From CAIXSC01 sp046349915 (lineage in GTDB: Bacteria; Planctomycetota; Planctomycetia; Pirellulales; Pirellulaceae), in NCBI GenBank assembly GCA_046349915.1, contig JAXMBL010000005.1, forward strand, positions 124,001 to 188,000: a DNA stretch of 64,000 bases, in the 5' to 3' direction. Made by a program: the position numbers and the translations under genes. Shown here piece by piece: positions 48,634-58,144 of the stretch; within the stretch, counting starts at the first letter, position 1, and each line of letters opens with the position of its first letter. Under the pieces are notes generated by a model. The model saw only the letters and a program-made list of their open reading frames with translations. It was not told the origin of the DNA and ran no database searches.

Positions 48634-48662
48634 CGAACGGCACGAAAACAACTCCACTGAGG

Positions 48663-48700
48663 GAGGTACACCTCATCGCGAGTGGTGTAACCTCTCTTCT
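48663..48700 (+). terminator. Possible terminator after aroA
   Basis: GAGGTACACC (48663-48672) pairs with GGTGTAACCTC (48684-48694) with one bulge, followed by TCTTCTTCGT. The T-run is imperfect. Confidence 0.4.
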
Positions 48701-48727
48701 TCGTGTTCGGTCAACCCTGGAGGCCCT

Positions 48728-49381
48728 ATGTGCAAGTATTTTCTGGGTGCATTGTTACTGGCCGCAGCTTTGGCGTCGCCGTCGTTCGCTCAACCGACGA
48801 ACATCGTGATGATTCGGCACGGGGAAAAAGACCCCAACAATCCCGCCGATGTTGGCCTGACTTGGCAAGGAAAAGCGCGAGCCGCGGCCCTTGTCCCATA
48901 CTTCGAGCAGTTCTTCCAGGACAACAAAATTGCCCCACCGAGCTTCATATTTGCTCAATCCGCTCCGTCAGGACACTCCCAACGCCCCATTCTCACCGTC
49001 ACTCCGTATGCCCAATCGCTCATGCTCGATAACGAGCACTTTGTTACCAACCAGTACAAGTCCAAAGAGTACGCTCAATTGGCGAGTGATTTACTTAATC
49101 CGGTCAACACCCAATTTGCGGGAAAAACGGTGCTCATTTGTTGGGAACACAAGCACCTAGCGGACATGGCCAACACACTCGTCACCAGCTTGACCAACGG
49201 TCAATACAAAATAAATACAGAGCCTAATCTGGCATGGCCGGGTGGCGCCGTCTACGGTTTGACCTGGACGTTCGCGATCGATCCGTCGACCAAGACTGCG
49301 ACGTTTCAGTCCATTCCCCAAAAACTGATGTATGACGATGCCAGCGCCCCGCCGATGAGCAAGGCTGCGAAGCGCGAGTAA
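48728..49381 (+). CDS. Secreted histidine-phosphatase-superfamily protein
   Basis: 217 residues. A signal peptide ends near FAQ (about residue 22). The phosphohistidine motif is IRHGEKD with nucleophile His31, and a second His lies in CWEHKH (His141 or His143). The second segment departs from the usual branch-2 HD motif. TGGAGG is 4 nt before the ATG. By family it is a periplasmic phosphatase; the substrate is unknown. It stands between terminator-like hairpins (48663 and 49419-49442). Confidence 0.8.
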   Translation: MCKYFLGALLLAAALASPSFAQPTNIVMIRHGEKDPNNPADVGLTWQGKARAAALVPYFEQFFQDNKIAPPSFIFAQSAPSGHSQRPILTVTPYAQSLMLDNEHFVTNQYKSKEYAQLASDLLNPVNTQFAGKTVLICWEHKHLADMANTLVTSLTNGQYKINTEPNLAWPGGAVYGLTWTFAIDPSTKTATFQSIPQKLMYDDASAPPMSKAAKRE

Positions 49382-49418
49382 TAGCGACAGACTCGCCCAC
49401 GTCCGACAATTCGACAGA

Positions 49419-49442
49419 ATTCCGCTCACCCGGTAGCGGAAT
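49419..49442. terminator. Hairpin after the histidine-phosphatase gene
   Basis: ATTCCGCT (49419-49426) pairs perfectly with AGCGGAAT (49435-49442) around an 8-nt loop. No T-run; weak evidence for termination. Confidence 0.3.
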
Positions 49443-49592
49443 GCGCTAGAATTCCGACCGCACTAAGTGCCAACTCAACCGCCTGATCCGCCAAAATCGC
49501 GCGGTTGAACCGATCGACGAGTGTCGATATCTTAGAAGGAACGGTCAGGCGGGTGGGATTGGGATAAGAACCCCCGAGAGGAGCAACGTCGA

Positions 49593-51020
49593 ATGTCGCA
49601 TGCGTTTACGTCGTGGAATGCGCGAAATCGCGAAGGAGTCGCGGTGATCGATCGACGGGGGATGGTAAAGGCAAGTTTAGCGGGAATCGCCGGGCTGACT
49701 GTGCCGCAATTGCTGCGTCAACGAGCGGAAGCGAGTCCCAACGGCAAGAAGACGGGCGCCGGCAAATCGGTGATTCTGCTCTGGATGGCGGGTGGCCCCA
49801 GTCACATCGATACTTGGGACCCCAAGCCAGATCGTCCGGCCGAGAATCGCGGTCCTTTTGGCGTCATCCCGACGAAGTTGCCGGGTGTGCAGATCTGCGA
49901 GTACCTGCCGAAGCAGGCCGCGATGCTCGACAAATTCACGATCCTCCGCGGCGTGGATGCTCGCAACAGCAACCACGAACCGAACAAGGTTTTTCAGACA
50001 GCGAATTTGGAGGCTGAGCCACGGACCAATCCCAAAGCGGACGATTACCCCTCGATTGCGTCGATCGTCGCGAAGCACCATGGTTCGAACAATCCGGCCA
50101 TGCCTCCCTACGTTGCTTTCATGCGTTCGCGTTCGCACGTGGCGTTCGCAGGCCAATTGGGCAAGCGTTACGATCCATTCCTCGCCGACCAAGCGGCTCG
50201 TTTGCCGGTCTACGATCTCGTGGGGAACGACATGGGCTCGGTCGCCGGCGGCAATCTCTTCAATATGCCGGTTGGATTGTCGGGCGAGCGAATTCATGAA
50301 CGGCGACAGTTGCTCGATCAATTCGACCGCTTTCGCCGAGGGCTCGACCAATCGGGCTCGATGGACGCGATGGACTCGTATAGTCGCCAAGCGATCGATA
50401 TGGTCATCGGCGATTCCGCTCGCCAGGCCTTCGATCTGCAGCGCGAGCCGGAAGGGGTGCGCGAGCGTTACGGGAAGCACTTGTGGTGCCAGCAGGCATT
50501 GCTCGCGCGACGACTGGTCGAGGCGGGTGTGGCATTTGTGACGCTCGATTTGAGTTACCACACAGCTTCAGGCACTTGGGACACGCACGGCGACAATATT
50601 CCGCCCTACGGCGGGATCTGGAATGGCTTGCGTCCGTTGTTGCCGCTGTTCGATCATTTGGTCACGACCTTGGTTTCGGATCTGGACGAACGAGGATTGC
50701 TCGACAACACGCTAGTGATTGCGATGGGCGAGTTTGGTCGGACGCCTCAGCTCGGCACTCAAGGCAGCACCGATGGCCGCAACCACTGGCCGTACGTGAT
50801 GTCGATGTGCATGGCGGGCGGAGGCATGAGGCACGGCCAAGTGATTGGAGCAACCGAAAGCGATGGCGGCCAGATTCGCGAGCGGCCGGTCACGCCCGGC
50901 GACTTGGCCGCCACGATCTATCACCATATGGGCGTCCCGTTGCATACGACGTACGAGGATGAACGAGGACGTCCCAATCCCATCTTCACCAACGGAGCTC
51001 CGATCCGCGAGCTCGTCTAA
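49593..51020 (+). CDS. DUF1501 protein, coupled to the S9/CocE fusion gene
   Basis: 475 residues with GAGGAG well spaced upstream. The N-terminus has a Tat-like DRRGMVK followed by a hydrophobic stretch. DUF1501 hallmarks are GGPSHIDTWDPKP, the NSNHEPNKVFQTA segment, GEFGRTPQLG, a DGRNHWPYV block and a C-terminal PGDLAATIYHHMG. No DUF1549/DUF1553 partner is adjacent; instead the giant hydrolase fusion follows 15 nt later. Function unknown beyond the fold. Confidence 0.92.
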   Translation: MSHAFTSWNARNREGVAVIDRRGMVKASLAGIAGLTVPQLLRQRAEASPNGKKTGAGKSVILLWMAGGPSHIDTWDPKPDRPAENRGPFGVIPTKLPGVQICEYLPKQAAMLDKFTILRGVDARNSNHEPNKVFQTANLEAEPRTNPKADDYPSIASIVAKHHGSNNPAMPPYVAFMRSRSHVAFAGQLGKRYDPFLADQAARLPVYDLVGNDMGSVAGGNLFNMPVGLSGERIHERRQLLDQFDRFRRGLDQSGSMDAMDSYSRQAIDMVIGDSARQAFDLQREPEGVRERYGKHLWCQQALLARRLVEAGVAFVTLDLSYHTASGTWDTHGDNIPPYGGIWNGLRPLLPLFDHLVTTLVSDLDERGLLDNTLVIAMGEFGRTPQLGTQGSTDGRNHWPYVMSMCMAGGGMRHGQVIGATESDGGQIRERPVTPGDLAATIYHHMGVPLHTTYEDERGRPNPIFTNGAPIRELV

Positions 51021-51035
51021 TCGGAGTTGACCGTC

Positions 51036-54000
51036 ATGCGATTGGTGTTCGCGAACGCCCAATGTGTCACTGCGCGCGTGTACCGGCTGCGAAAGCTGTC
51101 AGTCCTGCTTGGCGGCATCTTCGCACTTACCTGCTTACCCGGTGGCATCGTCGCTCAAACCGCGTCCTCAACCGCCGGCCCCAAGCCTTCCCCCACGCCG
51201 CTCAAGGTGGACGACGTTTTCCGACTGGACGCGCCAACCACCCCCGCATTGTCTCCCGATGGCGAGACGGTCGCTTATGTGCGGCAGTGGATCGATCGAG
51301 ACACTCATCAAGAGCGTCAGTCGCTCTGGGTTGCTCGTGGGTCAGCCGCGGCCGCTCGAGCGCGCGAGCCGAACGAGCCCGATGCGCGTTTGCCCGTGTT
51401 TTCTCCTGATGGAAAGTGGATCGCCGTTCGGTCCACTCGCCCTCGCCCCGAGGGTTGGCAGCCGACGGCGTCTGTCCCCCCGCAGTCCGAGCCCGCGACT
51501 GATATCTGGTTGATCGCGACCGATGGCCAGTCGCCAGCCATTCCGCTGGCAGGCCCGCAAAAGCCGTATGGTCGAGTGTTGAGCGACGCGTTTTACGGTC
51601 GAGTCGTTTTTTCGCCCGACAGTCGCATGGTTGCGTTTATCGCCGACGATGGGCGCGATCCGCGAACAGCGGATGAAAAGGCGGCTGGCGTCGCCATCGT
51701 CCGACCTGATCAAGGAGAGGGCTACACGGGGTTCGGCGCGGCCCAGATCTGGGTTGCTCACCTCTTGGCTCAACCCACCACTCACGCCGCAGCGCGAATC
51801 GACCGCTTGACTCATGACGACGTCTGGTACGGAGACCCGCAGTGGTCGCCCGACGGCAAGACGCTCGTGGTGCATGCCAATCGCACCGACGATACCGAAT
51901 CGGCTCGATTCTCGATCAACAAGAACTTTGATTTGTGGAGCATTGATGTCGCGACGGGCGCGTTACGACAGCTAACAACTGGGCCTGGTCCCGAAGTCTC
52001 GCCGCGATTCTCGCCCAACGGCAAGCAGCTTGCCTGTTTGAGCAGTCCTCGCAAGGGTCCGCATGCCGACGTCTTCAATTTGGCAATTGTCGATCTGTCG
52101 AGTACCAAGCCAGTCATGAAGGTGGTCTTCGACCATCACGCCAGTTCGACGAAGGAGACTCGCGAGAGCGCAGCTCACCCCATACCGGCGTTTCCTTTGT
52201 TGGAGGGTTGCTGGGAAGACGACCATACGTTGGTCTATTCGCACCCTGCAGGTGTAAATAATCGCATGGTTCGAGTGGACTTGAAGACGGGGAAGGGGAG
52301 TGTGTTGGACGAAAACGAATCTTCGCCAGCCAGTCCGTACATCGAACGAACGAAGCGTCGCAGCCAACTGACGCCCGCGGGCAACGTGTTCTTGTCAGAC
52401 CGAGTGTTGGGGCAGACGACGGTTGTCACTTGGGAGTCGGAACCGGGAGTAACGATCGAGGGCATACTGACCGTGCCGCCGCCGAGTGTGGCGAAGGCGC
52501 CGTATAAGCTATTGGTCCATCCGCATGGCGGCCCCCATAGCCGCTCGACGCTCGGCTTCAACTTCACCGCCGAAGTGTTCGCGGCTCAGGGCTTTGCCGT
52601 GTTCCAACCGAACTTTCGCGGCAGCCAAGGATATGGACTCAAGTTCCTGGATGCGGATCGCAATGACTTCGGCGGCGGCGACATGCGCGACATTCTGTCG
52701 GGTGTGGAACACTTGGTGAAAACGGGCGTCGCCGATCCAGCTCGCCAATACGTCTACGGCACAAGCTACGGCGGTTACTTGACGACCTGGCTGGTCGGAC
52801 ACACTCGTCAATTCCGAGCGGCCGTGGCGCAAAACGCCGTGACCGACTTGCGAGTGATGTGGGGGTGCAGCGACCTGCAGAGTTGGACCGAGTGGGAGTT
52901 TGGCGGTCGCCCGTGGGAGGTCGCGGACGCCATGCACAAGCACAGTCCCTCGAGTTACATCGACCAGATCGAAACCCCTACGTTGTTGTTGCACGCGACG
53001 GGTGATCGTCGAGTGCCGGTGGAGATGGGGAAGTTGTTTCATCGTGCGTTGGAACGGCGCGGAGTGCCGACTCAGTTAGTGCTCTATCCCGACGAAGGGC
53101 ATGGCATCAAGCAGCCGCTGCATCGAGTGGATGTGCTGCGTCGAACGCTTGCCTGGTTTACGGCGGCAGATGAACAGGCGAGCCTGGGCGATGTCACGGA
53201 GAAGCACGTCTGGATTCCGATGCGTGACGGCGTGCGTTTGTCCGCGTACTTGTACTTCCCACCGGGCAAGGGTCCGTGGCCGGTGCTTTACGAGCAGCGG
53301 TACGCCGATTTGCGAGCCCTCAGCTCGCGTCAGAACTTCGCGAAATTGGCGAGTCGTGGTTATGTGGTCTGCGCCGAGAATTTCCGCGGCTCGCAACGGT
53401 CCGAGGGCAAATGGGTGGGCTACCGAGCGCTCGGTTGGGGCGACCGCCAAGATGGCTACGACACGGTCGAATGGCTCGCCGCTCAGCCTTGGTCGACGGG
53501 CAAGATTGGCACTTTTGGTAGTTCTCAAGCCGGTTTCGCGCAGAACTTTCTCGCCGTCGCTCAACCGCCTCACCTGGCCGCCCAATACATGATCGACACA
53601 GGACTCAGCCTGTACCACGAGGGTTATCGAATCGGTGGTACGAGTCGCCCCGAGCGATTCAAACAAATGGGGCAGGTGTGTCGCAATCCGCAAGACAATC
53701 TGGACTTGCTCAACGAGTGGTTTACTCATCCGACTTTCGACGAGTACTGGCGGGCGGAAGACTGTTCCGCGCATTTCGACAAGATGAATGTACCGTGCTT
53801 TACGGTGGGCAGTTGGTTCGACTTTATGTGCGTGGGTTCGGTCGACAGCTATGTAGGTCGTCAACATCGGGGGGGACCGAATTCGCGAGGCCGACAACAG
53901 CTGTTGATTGGCCCGTGGCTGCATGGGCGTTTTAAGGAGACGAATCGAGCTGGCCAATTAGTCTTCCCCGAGCATGCCAAGTTTGCGATGGACGACCATA

Positions 54001-54764
54001 TGATTCGCTGGTTTGATCGGCATCTGAAGGGAATCGACAATGGCGCCGATCGCGATCCAACCGTGCGCTATTTCGTGATGGGGGCGGTTGATGAAGCGGG
54101 AGCGCCGGGCAATGAATGGCGTACGGCCCAAGATTGGCCGGTTCCTGCCACCGCGACTCCGTACTATTTGCGATCCGCCAGCAAGCTCAGCCTCCAAGCG
54201 CCGACGAAGGGGGATTCAACCGACCGCACAACTTTCCGCGCCGATCCACTTCATCCCAATGTGATTCCCAAGATCGCGTTCGCCGGCGCCGAGGATGCTC
54301 GCCCGTTTGAGCAACAGGCGGAGGTGCGAACCTTTACGTCCGAACCGCTTGAGAAACCAGTCGAGTGGACGGGCAAGGTCCAAGCGGAGCTGTTTGTCAC
54401 ATCGACGGCGAAGGACACCGACTTTATTGTGCGAGTGAGCGACGTGTACCCTGATGGTCGCTCGATCCTGTTGATCGACTATGTTCGGCGAGCTCGTTAT
54501 CGCGAAGGTTACGAGAAAGAAGTTCCGCTCCGGCCGGGACAGGTCGAGACCGTGAAATTCGATGTGGGTTGGATCAGCCAGATTTTTGCGGCGGGCCATC
54601 GCATCCGCGTGACGGTCGCGAGCACAGGTGCGCCCTTCTTCGAGCCGAACCCCAACACGGGCGAACCACTGACGTTGGACGCGCCCGCTCGTACCGAGGT
54701 AGCGACCAACAGCGTGCTCCATTCGCCTGAGTATGCATCGCGAGTGATCGCGCCGATAAAGTAG
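51036..54764 (+). CDS. Secreted fusion: S9 prolyl-oligopeptidase-type peptidase plus CocE/NonD-type hydrolase
   Basis: 1,242 residues from the ATG at 51036 (GGAG 9 nt upstream; a TTG at 51027 is the alternative). A signal peptide ends near IVAQ. Residues about 50-460 form a PD40/WD-type propeller (LSPDGETVAYVR, FSPDGKWIAV, WSPDGKTLVV). The S9 catalytic domain follows with Ser577 (GTSYGG), Asp657 (GDRRVP) and His689 (DEGHG). From about residue 715 an S15/CocE domain begins, with likely triad Ser830 (GSSQAG), Asp929 (GSWFD) and His963 (GPWLHG), and an XPD-type C-terminal sandwich. Both halves keep complete triads. It should act outside the cytoplasm on peptides or esters; substrates are unknown. 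Confidence 0.9.
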   Translation: MRLVFANAQCVTARVYRLRKLSVLLGGIFALTCLPGGIVAQTASSTAGPKPSPTPLKVDDVFRLDAPTTPALSPDGETVAYVRQWIDRDTHQERQSLWVARGSAAAARAREPNEPDARLPVFSPDGKWIAVRSTRPRPEGWQPTASVPPQSEPATDIWLIATDGQSPAIPLAGPQKPYGRVLSDAFYGRVVFSPDSRMVAFIADDGRDPRTADEKAAGVAIVRPDQGEGYTGFGAAQIWVAHLLAQPTTHAAARIDRLTHDDVWYGDPQWSPDGKTLVVHANRTDDTESARFSINKNFDLWSIDVATGALRQLTTGPGPEVSPRFSPNGKQLACLSSPRKGPHADVFNLAIVDLSSTKPVMKVVFDHHASSTKETRESAAHPIPAFPLLEGCWEDDHTLVYSHPAGVNNRMVRVDLKTGKGSVLDENESSPASPYIERTKRRSQLTPAGNVFLSDRVLGQTTVVTWESEPGVTIEGILTVPPPSVAKAPYKLLVHPHGGPHSRSTLGFNFTAEVFAAQGFAVFQPNFRGSQGYGLKFLDADRNDFGGGDMRDILSGVEHLVKTGVADPARQYVYGTSYGGYLTTWLVGHTRQFRAAVAQNAVTDLRVMWGCSDLQSWTEWEFGGRPWEVADAMHKHSPSSYIDQIETPTLLLHATGDRRVPVEMGKLFHRALERRGVPTQLVLYPDEGHGIKQPLHRVDVLRRTLAWFTAADEQASLGDVTEKHVWIPMRDGVRLSAYLYFPPGKGPWPVLYEQRYADLRALSSRQNFAKLASRGYVVCAENFRGSQRSEGKWVGYRALGWGDRQDGYDTVEWLAAQPWSTGKIGTFGSSQAGFAQNFLAVAQPPHLAAQYMIDTGLSLYHEGYRIGGTSRPERFKQMGQVCRNPQDNLDLLNEWFTHPTFDEYWRAEDCSAHFDKMNVPCFTVGSWFDFMCVGSVDSYVGRQHRGGPNSRGRQQLLIGPWLHGRFKETNRAGQLVFPEHAKFAMDDHMIRWFDRHLKGIDNGADRDPTVRYFVMGAVDEAGAPGNEWRTAQDWPVPATATPYYLRSASKLSLQAPTKGDSTDRTTFRADPLHPNVIPKIAFAGAEDARPFEQQAEVRTFTSEPLEKPVEWTGKVQAELFVTSTAKDTDFIVRVSDVYPDGRSILLIDYVRRARYREGYEKEVPLRPGQVETVKFDVGWISQIFAAGHRIRVTVASTGAPFFEPNPNTGEPLTLDAPARTEVATNSVLHSPEYASRVIAPIK

Positions 54765-54891
54765 CCGTCTCGCTTCGCGAGACGATCAGCCGCGTCGCCA
54801 ACGAGCGCCGCTGACATCAACCAAGAAACTCGCACACCACGATGAATCGCTAACCAACGCGGCGATTCCGCTCGCGAAGCGAGCGGGCTAC
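54761..54891. repeat. REP/BIME-like unit bounded by GTAGCC and GGCTAC
   Basis: GTAGCC (54761-54766) starts a CGTCTCGC-TTC-GCGAGACG hairpin and the unit ends with CGCTCGC-GAA-GCGAGCG and GGCTAC (54886-54891). The inner sequence has diverged from the 18117-18231 copy, while both hairpins are conserved. Its left end overlaps the stop codon of the upstream gene. Confidence 0.82.
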
Positions 54892-54895
54892 GTCC

Positions 54896-55315
54896 TCAAC
54901 TTCCGATCGCTTCGTCCAACACTTCCTCCGCAACGTAAATCGGCAGCGGCGGCGAGCAACTCACCGCGACGGCGACCGCATCGGACGGTCGAGCATCGAT
55001 TTCCAGCACTTGGCTGCCATGACGCACTCGCAGTCGAGCATAATAGGTGGCGTCGCGGAGTTCGGTGATCACGATACTCTCCAACTCACCACCCAACTCC
55101 ACGATGGAGTTGACCACGAGATCGTGAGTCAGCGGACGCGGGGGCACCAGGGTCTTGTGCAACTTCTTCACTCGCTGGTCGATGCTGCGAGCTTCACACA
55201 TGCCAATTTCAATCGCAAACTGCCGCTCCCCCTCGACCTCCTTGAGGAAAATTAGATTTCGGCGAGTAGCCAGGTCGTTGAGAACGATTCGCGCAAGGGT
55301 CATCAGTACGGGCAT
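54896..55315 (-). CDS. DUF151 bifunctional-nuclease-family protein
   Basis: 139 residues, a single DUF151 domain. Conserved positions include FLKEVEGERQFAIEIGMCEA, the THDL segment and ARPSDAVAVAV near the C-terminus. Family members have been described as bifunctional nucleases in plants and as small stand-alone proteins of uncertain role in bacteria. It lies alone on the minus strand between REP-like elements; no operon partner is visible. Confidence 0.9.
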   Translation of the reverse strand: MPVLMTLARIVLNDLATRRNLIFLKEVEGERQFAIEIGMCEARSIDQRVKKLHKTLVPPRPLTHDLVVNSIVELGGELESIVITELRDATYYARLRVRHGSQVLEIDARPSDAVAVAVSCSPPLPIYVAEEVLDEAIGS

Positions 55316-55422
55316 GGTCTCTCCTCGGTAACCTGGATTATAAAAGGCCCACGCCAGGGGACGCTAGCCGACCTGTCGGCAAGCAACCGCTGGCTGAAGT
55401 GGGGCGGCGAGCCGGGGATTTC

Positions 55423-55445
55423 GTCTCGCGAAGCGAGACGGCTAC
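55423..55445. repeat. Single REP-like hairpin
   Basis: CGTCTCGC-GAA-GCGAGACG followed by GGCTAC, the inverse orientation of the hairpin at 54765. It lies in the short gap upstream of the DinB gene. Confidence 0.75.
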
Positions 55446-55496
55446 GGAGGGGACGAAGCGTCGGTGGAAGGATAATCTGTTACCGGAGAGAGACTT

Positions 55497-55991
55497 GTGA
55501 ATCGATTTGATATCGCGCGTAAGGGATTCGAGTTTCAGCGGTCCCGCACCTTGGGGCTTTTGGACAAGATCGAACAAGAGCCGGCTTCGGCGGCAATCCT
55601 GGCGTATCGTCCCGGACCAGGGCGAGCGCACATTGCTTGGCAGCTCATGCACATTGCGGTGACTGAAGAGTTGTTCGCCAGCGAACGTCTTCTTCCCAAC
55701 GCGGTAGCTCGCCATCCCGACCTCGTCGCGCGATTCCGCGGCGGTAGCACTCCCGACGATAACATCCCCTCGGCGCAGGAAATTCGACTCGCTTTGGCCG
55801 AGTCGCGAGCACGACTGCTCGAGACACTCGCCACCTTCAACGAAGACCAATTGACTTGGATCCCGCCTGCCTTGGCGCAGCGAGGGCTCACGTTGGATGA
55901 CGTCCTCCATTTGCTGGCCTGGCACGAGGCGCATCATCAGGGTCAGGCCCATTTGACCGTGAATCTGTTCAAAGCCAATCAGCCGCAATAA
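55497..55991 (+). CDS. DinB-family protein
   Basis: 164 residues. GTG start with GGAGAG upstream. A four-helix DinB/YfiT-like pattern with candidate metal His residues in HIAWQLMHIA and HEAHHQGQAH. Family members include thiol transferases and many of unknown function; the reaction cannot be assigned. The queD-like gene starts 17 nt later, so a shared transcript is likely. Confidence 0.87.
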   Translation: MNRFDIARKGFEFQRSRTLGLLDKIEQEPASAAILAYRPGPGRAHIAWQLMHIAVTEELFASERLLPNAVARHPDLVARFRGGSTPDDNIPSAQEIRLALAESRARLLETLATFNEDQLTWIPPALAQRGLTLDDVLHLLAWHEAHHQGQAHLTVNLFKANQPQ

Positions 55992-56008
55992 CCGTTCGGG
56001 AGTCTGTG

Positions 56009-56491
56009 ATGGCGGAAACGTATCGAGTGCGGCTGGCGAAAGAATGCCACGTCTTCAGCGCGGCTCATTTCATCACGTTCAACGGCAACATCTGCGAGCG
56101 TCTGCACGGCCACAACTATGCCGTCAGAGCCGAAGTAACAGGGCCGCTCGACGAAAACCAGTATGTGATCGACTTTATCGCGCTCCGCGACGAACTTCGT
56201 TTGCTCACCGACGAACTCGATCATCACATGCTGTTGCCGACCGAGCATCCGGCCATCCGGCTGCGAGTCGACGAGCGTGAGGTGGAGGCGACTTTCGAGG
56301 ATCGGCGGTGGATTTTTCCTCGCAATGACTGTGTGTTGTTGCCACTGGCGCAGACCACGGCGGAACTACTGGCGAAGTACTTGGGAGAGCGTTTGCGAGC
56401 CGCCTTGCTCAAGCGATTAGGTTTCGCGCCACAGCACTTGAGGATCGAGGTCGACGAAAACCACGGCCAGTGGGGTGTCTGGGAAGGGTAG
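56009..56491 (+). CDS. 6-carboxytetrahydropterin/6-pyruvoyltetrahydropterin synthase family (QueD-like)
   Basis: 160 residues from the ATG at 56009 (GGGAG 7 nt upstream; a GTG 3 nt earlier is also possible). Zinc ligands His20, His33 and His35 and the catalytic Cys29 fit the CxxxHGH pattern. DHHML supplies the conserved His, and the C-terminus has VDENHGQWGVWE where ET is usual. It could make 6-carboxytetrahydropterin for queuosine or a related pterin. No other que gene is nearby. Confidence 0.87.
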   Translation: MAETYRVRLAKECHVFSAAHFITFNGNICERLHGHNYAVRAEVTGPLDENQYVIDFIALRDELRLLTDELDHHMLLPTEHPAIRLRVDEREVEATFEDRRWIFPRNDCVLLPLAQTTAELLAKYLGERLRAALLKRLGFAPQHLRIEVDENHGQWGVWEG

Positions 56492-56584
56492 TCGTAACGC
56501 TTCCCGCGAGTGTTGGGGTGGGCTAGAATACGGCTTTCGCGGAGCGAATCGACGGTCACCAAAATCCCTGCGGGAGATGCTCTT

Positions 56585-57382
56585 ATGGCGCACAGGTTCT
56601 GGCATGGAAGCGTCGGGTGCTGGTTGGCGGCAATGACGGCGATGACCAGCGGGCTGGTGGGATTCTCACCCCATCTCCCAACCGTCTCGGCGGCGGAGAA
56701 GCCCACGGAAAAACCATTGCACGCCGAGGAAGCAACGTTCGTCGGCAAGTCGGCCGTACCGCGGGCCGGTCGCATCTCATCCCCGAAGATCCGCGGCTAC
56801 TACGTCGAAAGCCGGACTTGCCAGGTCTATACAGGCCCCTGTTTCGCGAACGCCGAGATGCAACTCACCGGCAAGGAAGCAATCCTGGCCTGGGGCGTGG
56901 ATACCGGCAGCGTGGACGGCGTCGACATTTCGGGTCTGAATGTGGTGATGGTCGTCCGCTCGTCCGATACCTTGGGATTTGGCGGGTTGGACGCGCCCGA
57001 GCAGATCAAGTCGCTGGTGATTGTCGACGAACGAGCCAGTGCGGCTCAACGCGACGCCTTGGTATCGTTTGCGGCAAGTCAAACGGGGAAGGCGGGCAAA
57101 ACGGTGGTGAGGATCGAGTCAAAACCGATTTCGGTCAGCGTTGATCCCGGAACCTTGGTTGGCAAAGTACAAGCGGGCGACTGGGTCAAGATCGTGACGC
57201 GGAAAGCTCGCCCCAACGATTGCATCTGCACGAATGAAGTCGCTTACTATCCGCCGTTGGCGGCGCTGGAGTATTTCGCGGTCGGCGTCTGTGTGGAATT
57301 GGAATTCGCCGGTCGTGGGCTCGGCGGTCGCTGGTCATTGCCCAACAGTCGCAGTGCATATTTGGGCGAATTCCGCCTGTAA
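56585..57382 (+). CDS. Secreted DUF1326-family protein
   Basis: 265 residues from the ATG at 56585 (GGGAG 8 nt upstream). A signal peptide spans about 1-38. The core opens with GYYVESRTCQVYTGPCFANAE and includes CIC and a late GVCVELEF, so conserved Cys positions are present. The family has no known activity. Two more secreted proteins follow at 40 and 11 nt, suggesting one operon that may extend to the DUF1501 gene at 58761. Confidence 0.85.
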   Translation: MAHRFWHGSVGCWLAAMTAMTSGLVGFSPHLPTVSAAEKPTEKPLHAEEATFVGKSAVPRAGRISSPKIRGYYVESRTCQVYTGPCFANAEMQLTGKEAILAWGVDTGSVDGVDISGLNVVMVVRSSDTLGFGGLDAPEQIKSLVIVDERASAAQRDALVSFAASQTGKAGKTVVRIESKPISVSVDPGTLVGKVQAGDWVKIVTRKARPNDCICTNEVAYYPPLAALEYFAVGVCVELEFAGRGLGGRWSLPNSRSAYLGEFRL

Positions 57383-57422
57383 TTCGACTTTCAGAGGTTC
57401 TTGGCAGGCAGAGGTTTCACGC

Positions 57423-58133
57423 ATGATGGCTCGATTGTGGATTGGCATCGTTGGTTTTGCGGCTTTTGTTGGAGCCATTCTGAGTGACGCGTCGCTCGAA
57501 TCGGCGCGAGTTCACGCAGTCGACCATCTGGTAGCGCCGCTCGCGGATGCTCCCCCCACCGACGACGTTCCAGCAGCCGTCCAGAAACTGCTGGGGGGAC
57601 CGGCGTTCAAGGTGACTCGCGGCGAGTCGCGGACGGTGTGCGAAATCTGGCTCTGCAAGCAGTGGCCGCTCGCCGCGGCCGCCCAGCCCAAGGGCGACGT
57701 CATTTATCCGTTCCAGCCTGGCCAAATCCTGGGAGTGGCTCGTTATCCACGCAAGGCGGCCGACTTTCGGGATCAGTCGATCGCGAGCGGTATTTATACG
57801 ATCCGGTATGGACAGCAGCCCGTGGATGGCGCCCACGTCGGCACTTCACCCACGCGAGATTTTCTCGTACTGATCCGCGCCGCCGACGAACAGTCAGTCG
57901 AGCCGCTCGACTACAAGACGCTCATCACCAAGAGTGCGGAAGCGGCCGGCTCCAAACATCCGTTACTCTTGTCATTGCAACGGCTCGAAGGCGCCGCCGA
58001 CTCGCCGCTTTCCATTCGCCATCGCGAGGAACAGGACTGGTGGATTGTGCGAGTGGATGGCGAGTCGAAGCAGGCGGATAAGGCCGCTAAGCAGCCCCTT
58101 GAGTTGGTCGTCGTGGGTCATGCGAGCGAGTAG
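57423..58133 (+). CDS. Secreted protein of unknown function
   Basis: 236 residues from the first of two adjacent ATGs (57423 and 57426); GAGG lies 8 nt upstream. A signal peptide spans about 1-27. Visible features are CEIWLCKQW (two Cys), a SGIYTIRYGQQPVDGAHVGTSP segment and a charged C-terminus. The SGIYTIRYG pattern recalls small beta-rich periplasmic proteins, but I cannot name a family. It belongs to the same run of genes as the DUF1326 protein. Confidence 0.75.
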   Translation: MMARLWIGIVGFAAFVGAILSDASLESARVHAVDHLVAPLADAPPTDDVPAAVQKLLGGPAFKVTRGESRTVCEIWLCKQWPLAAAAQPKGDVIYPFQPGQILGVARYPRKAADFRDQSIASGIYTIRYGQQPVDGAHVGTSPTRDFLVLIRAADEQSVEPLDYKTLITKSAEAAGSKHPLLLSLQRLEGAADSPLSIRHREEQDWWIVRVDGESKQADKAAKQPLELVVVGHASE

Positions 58134-58144
58134 CTGTTTGTAGA

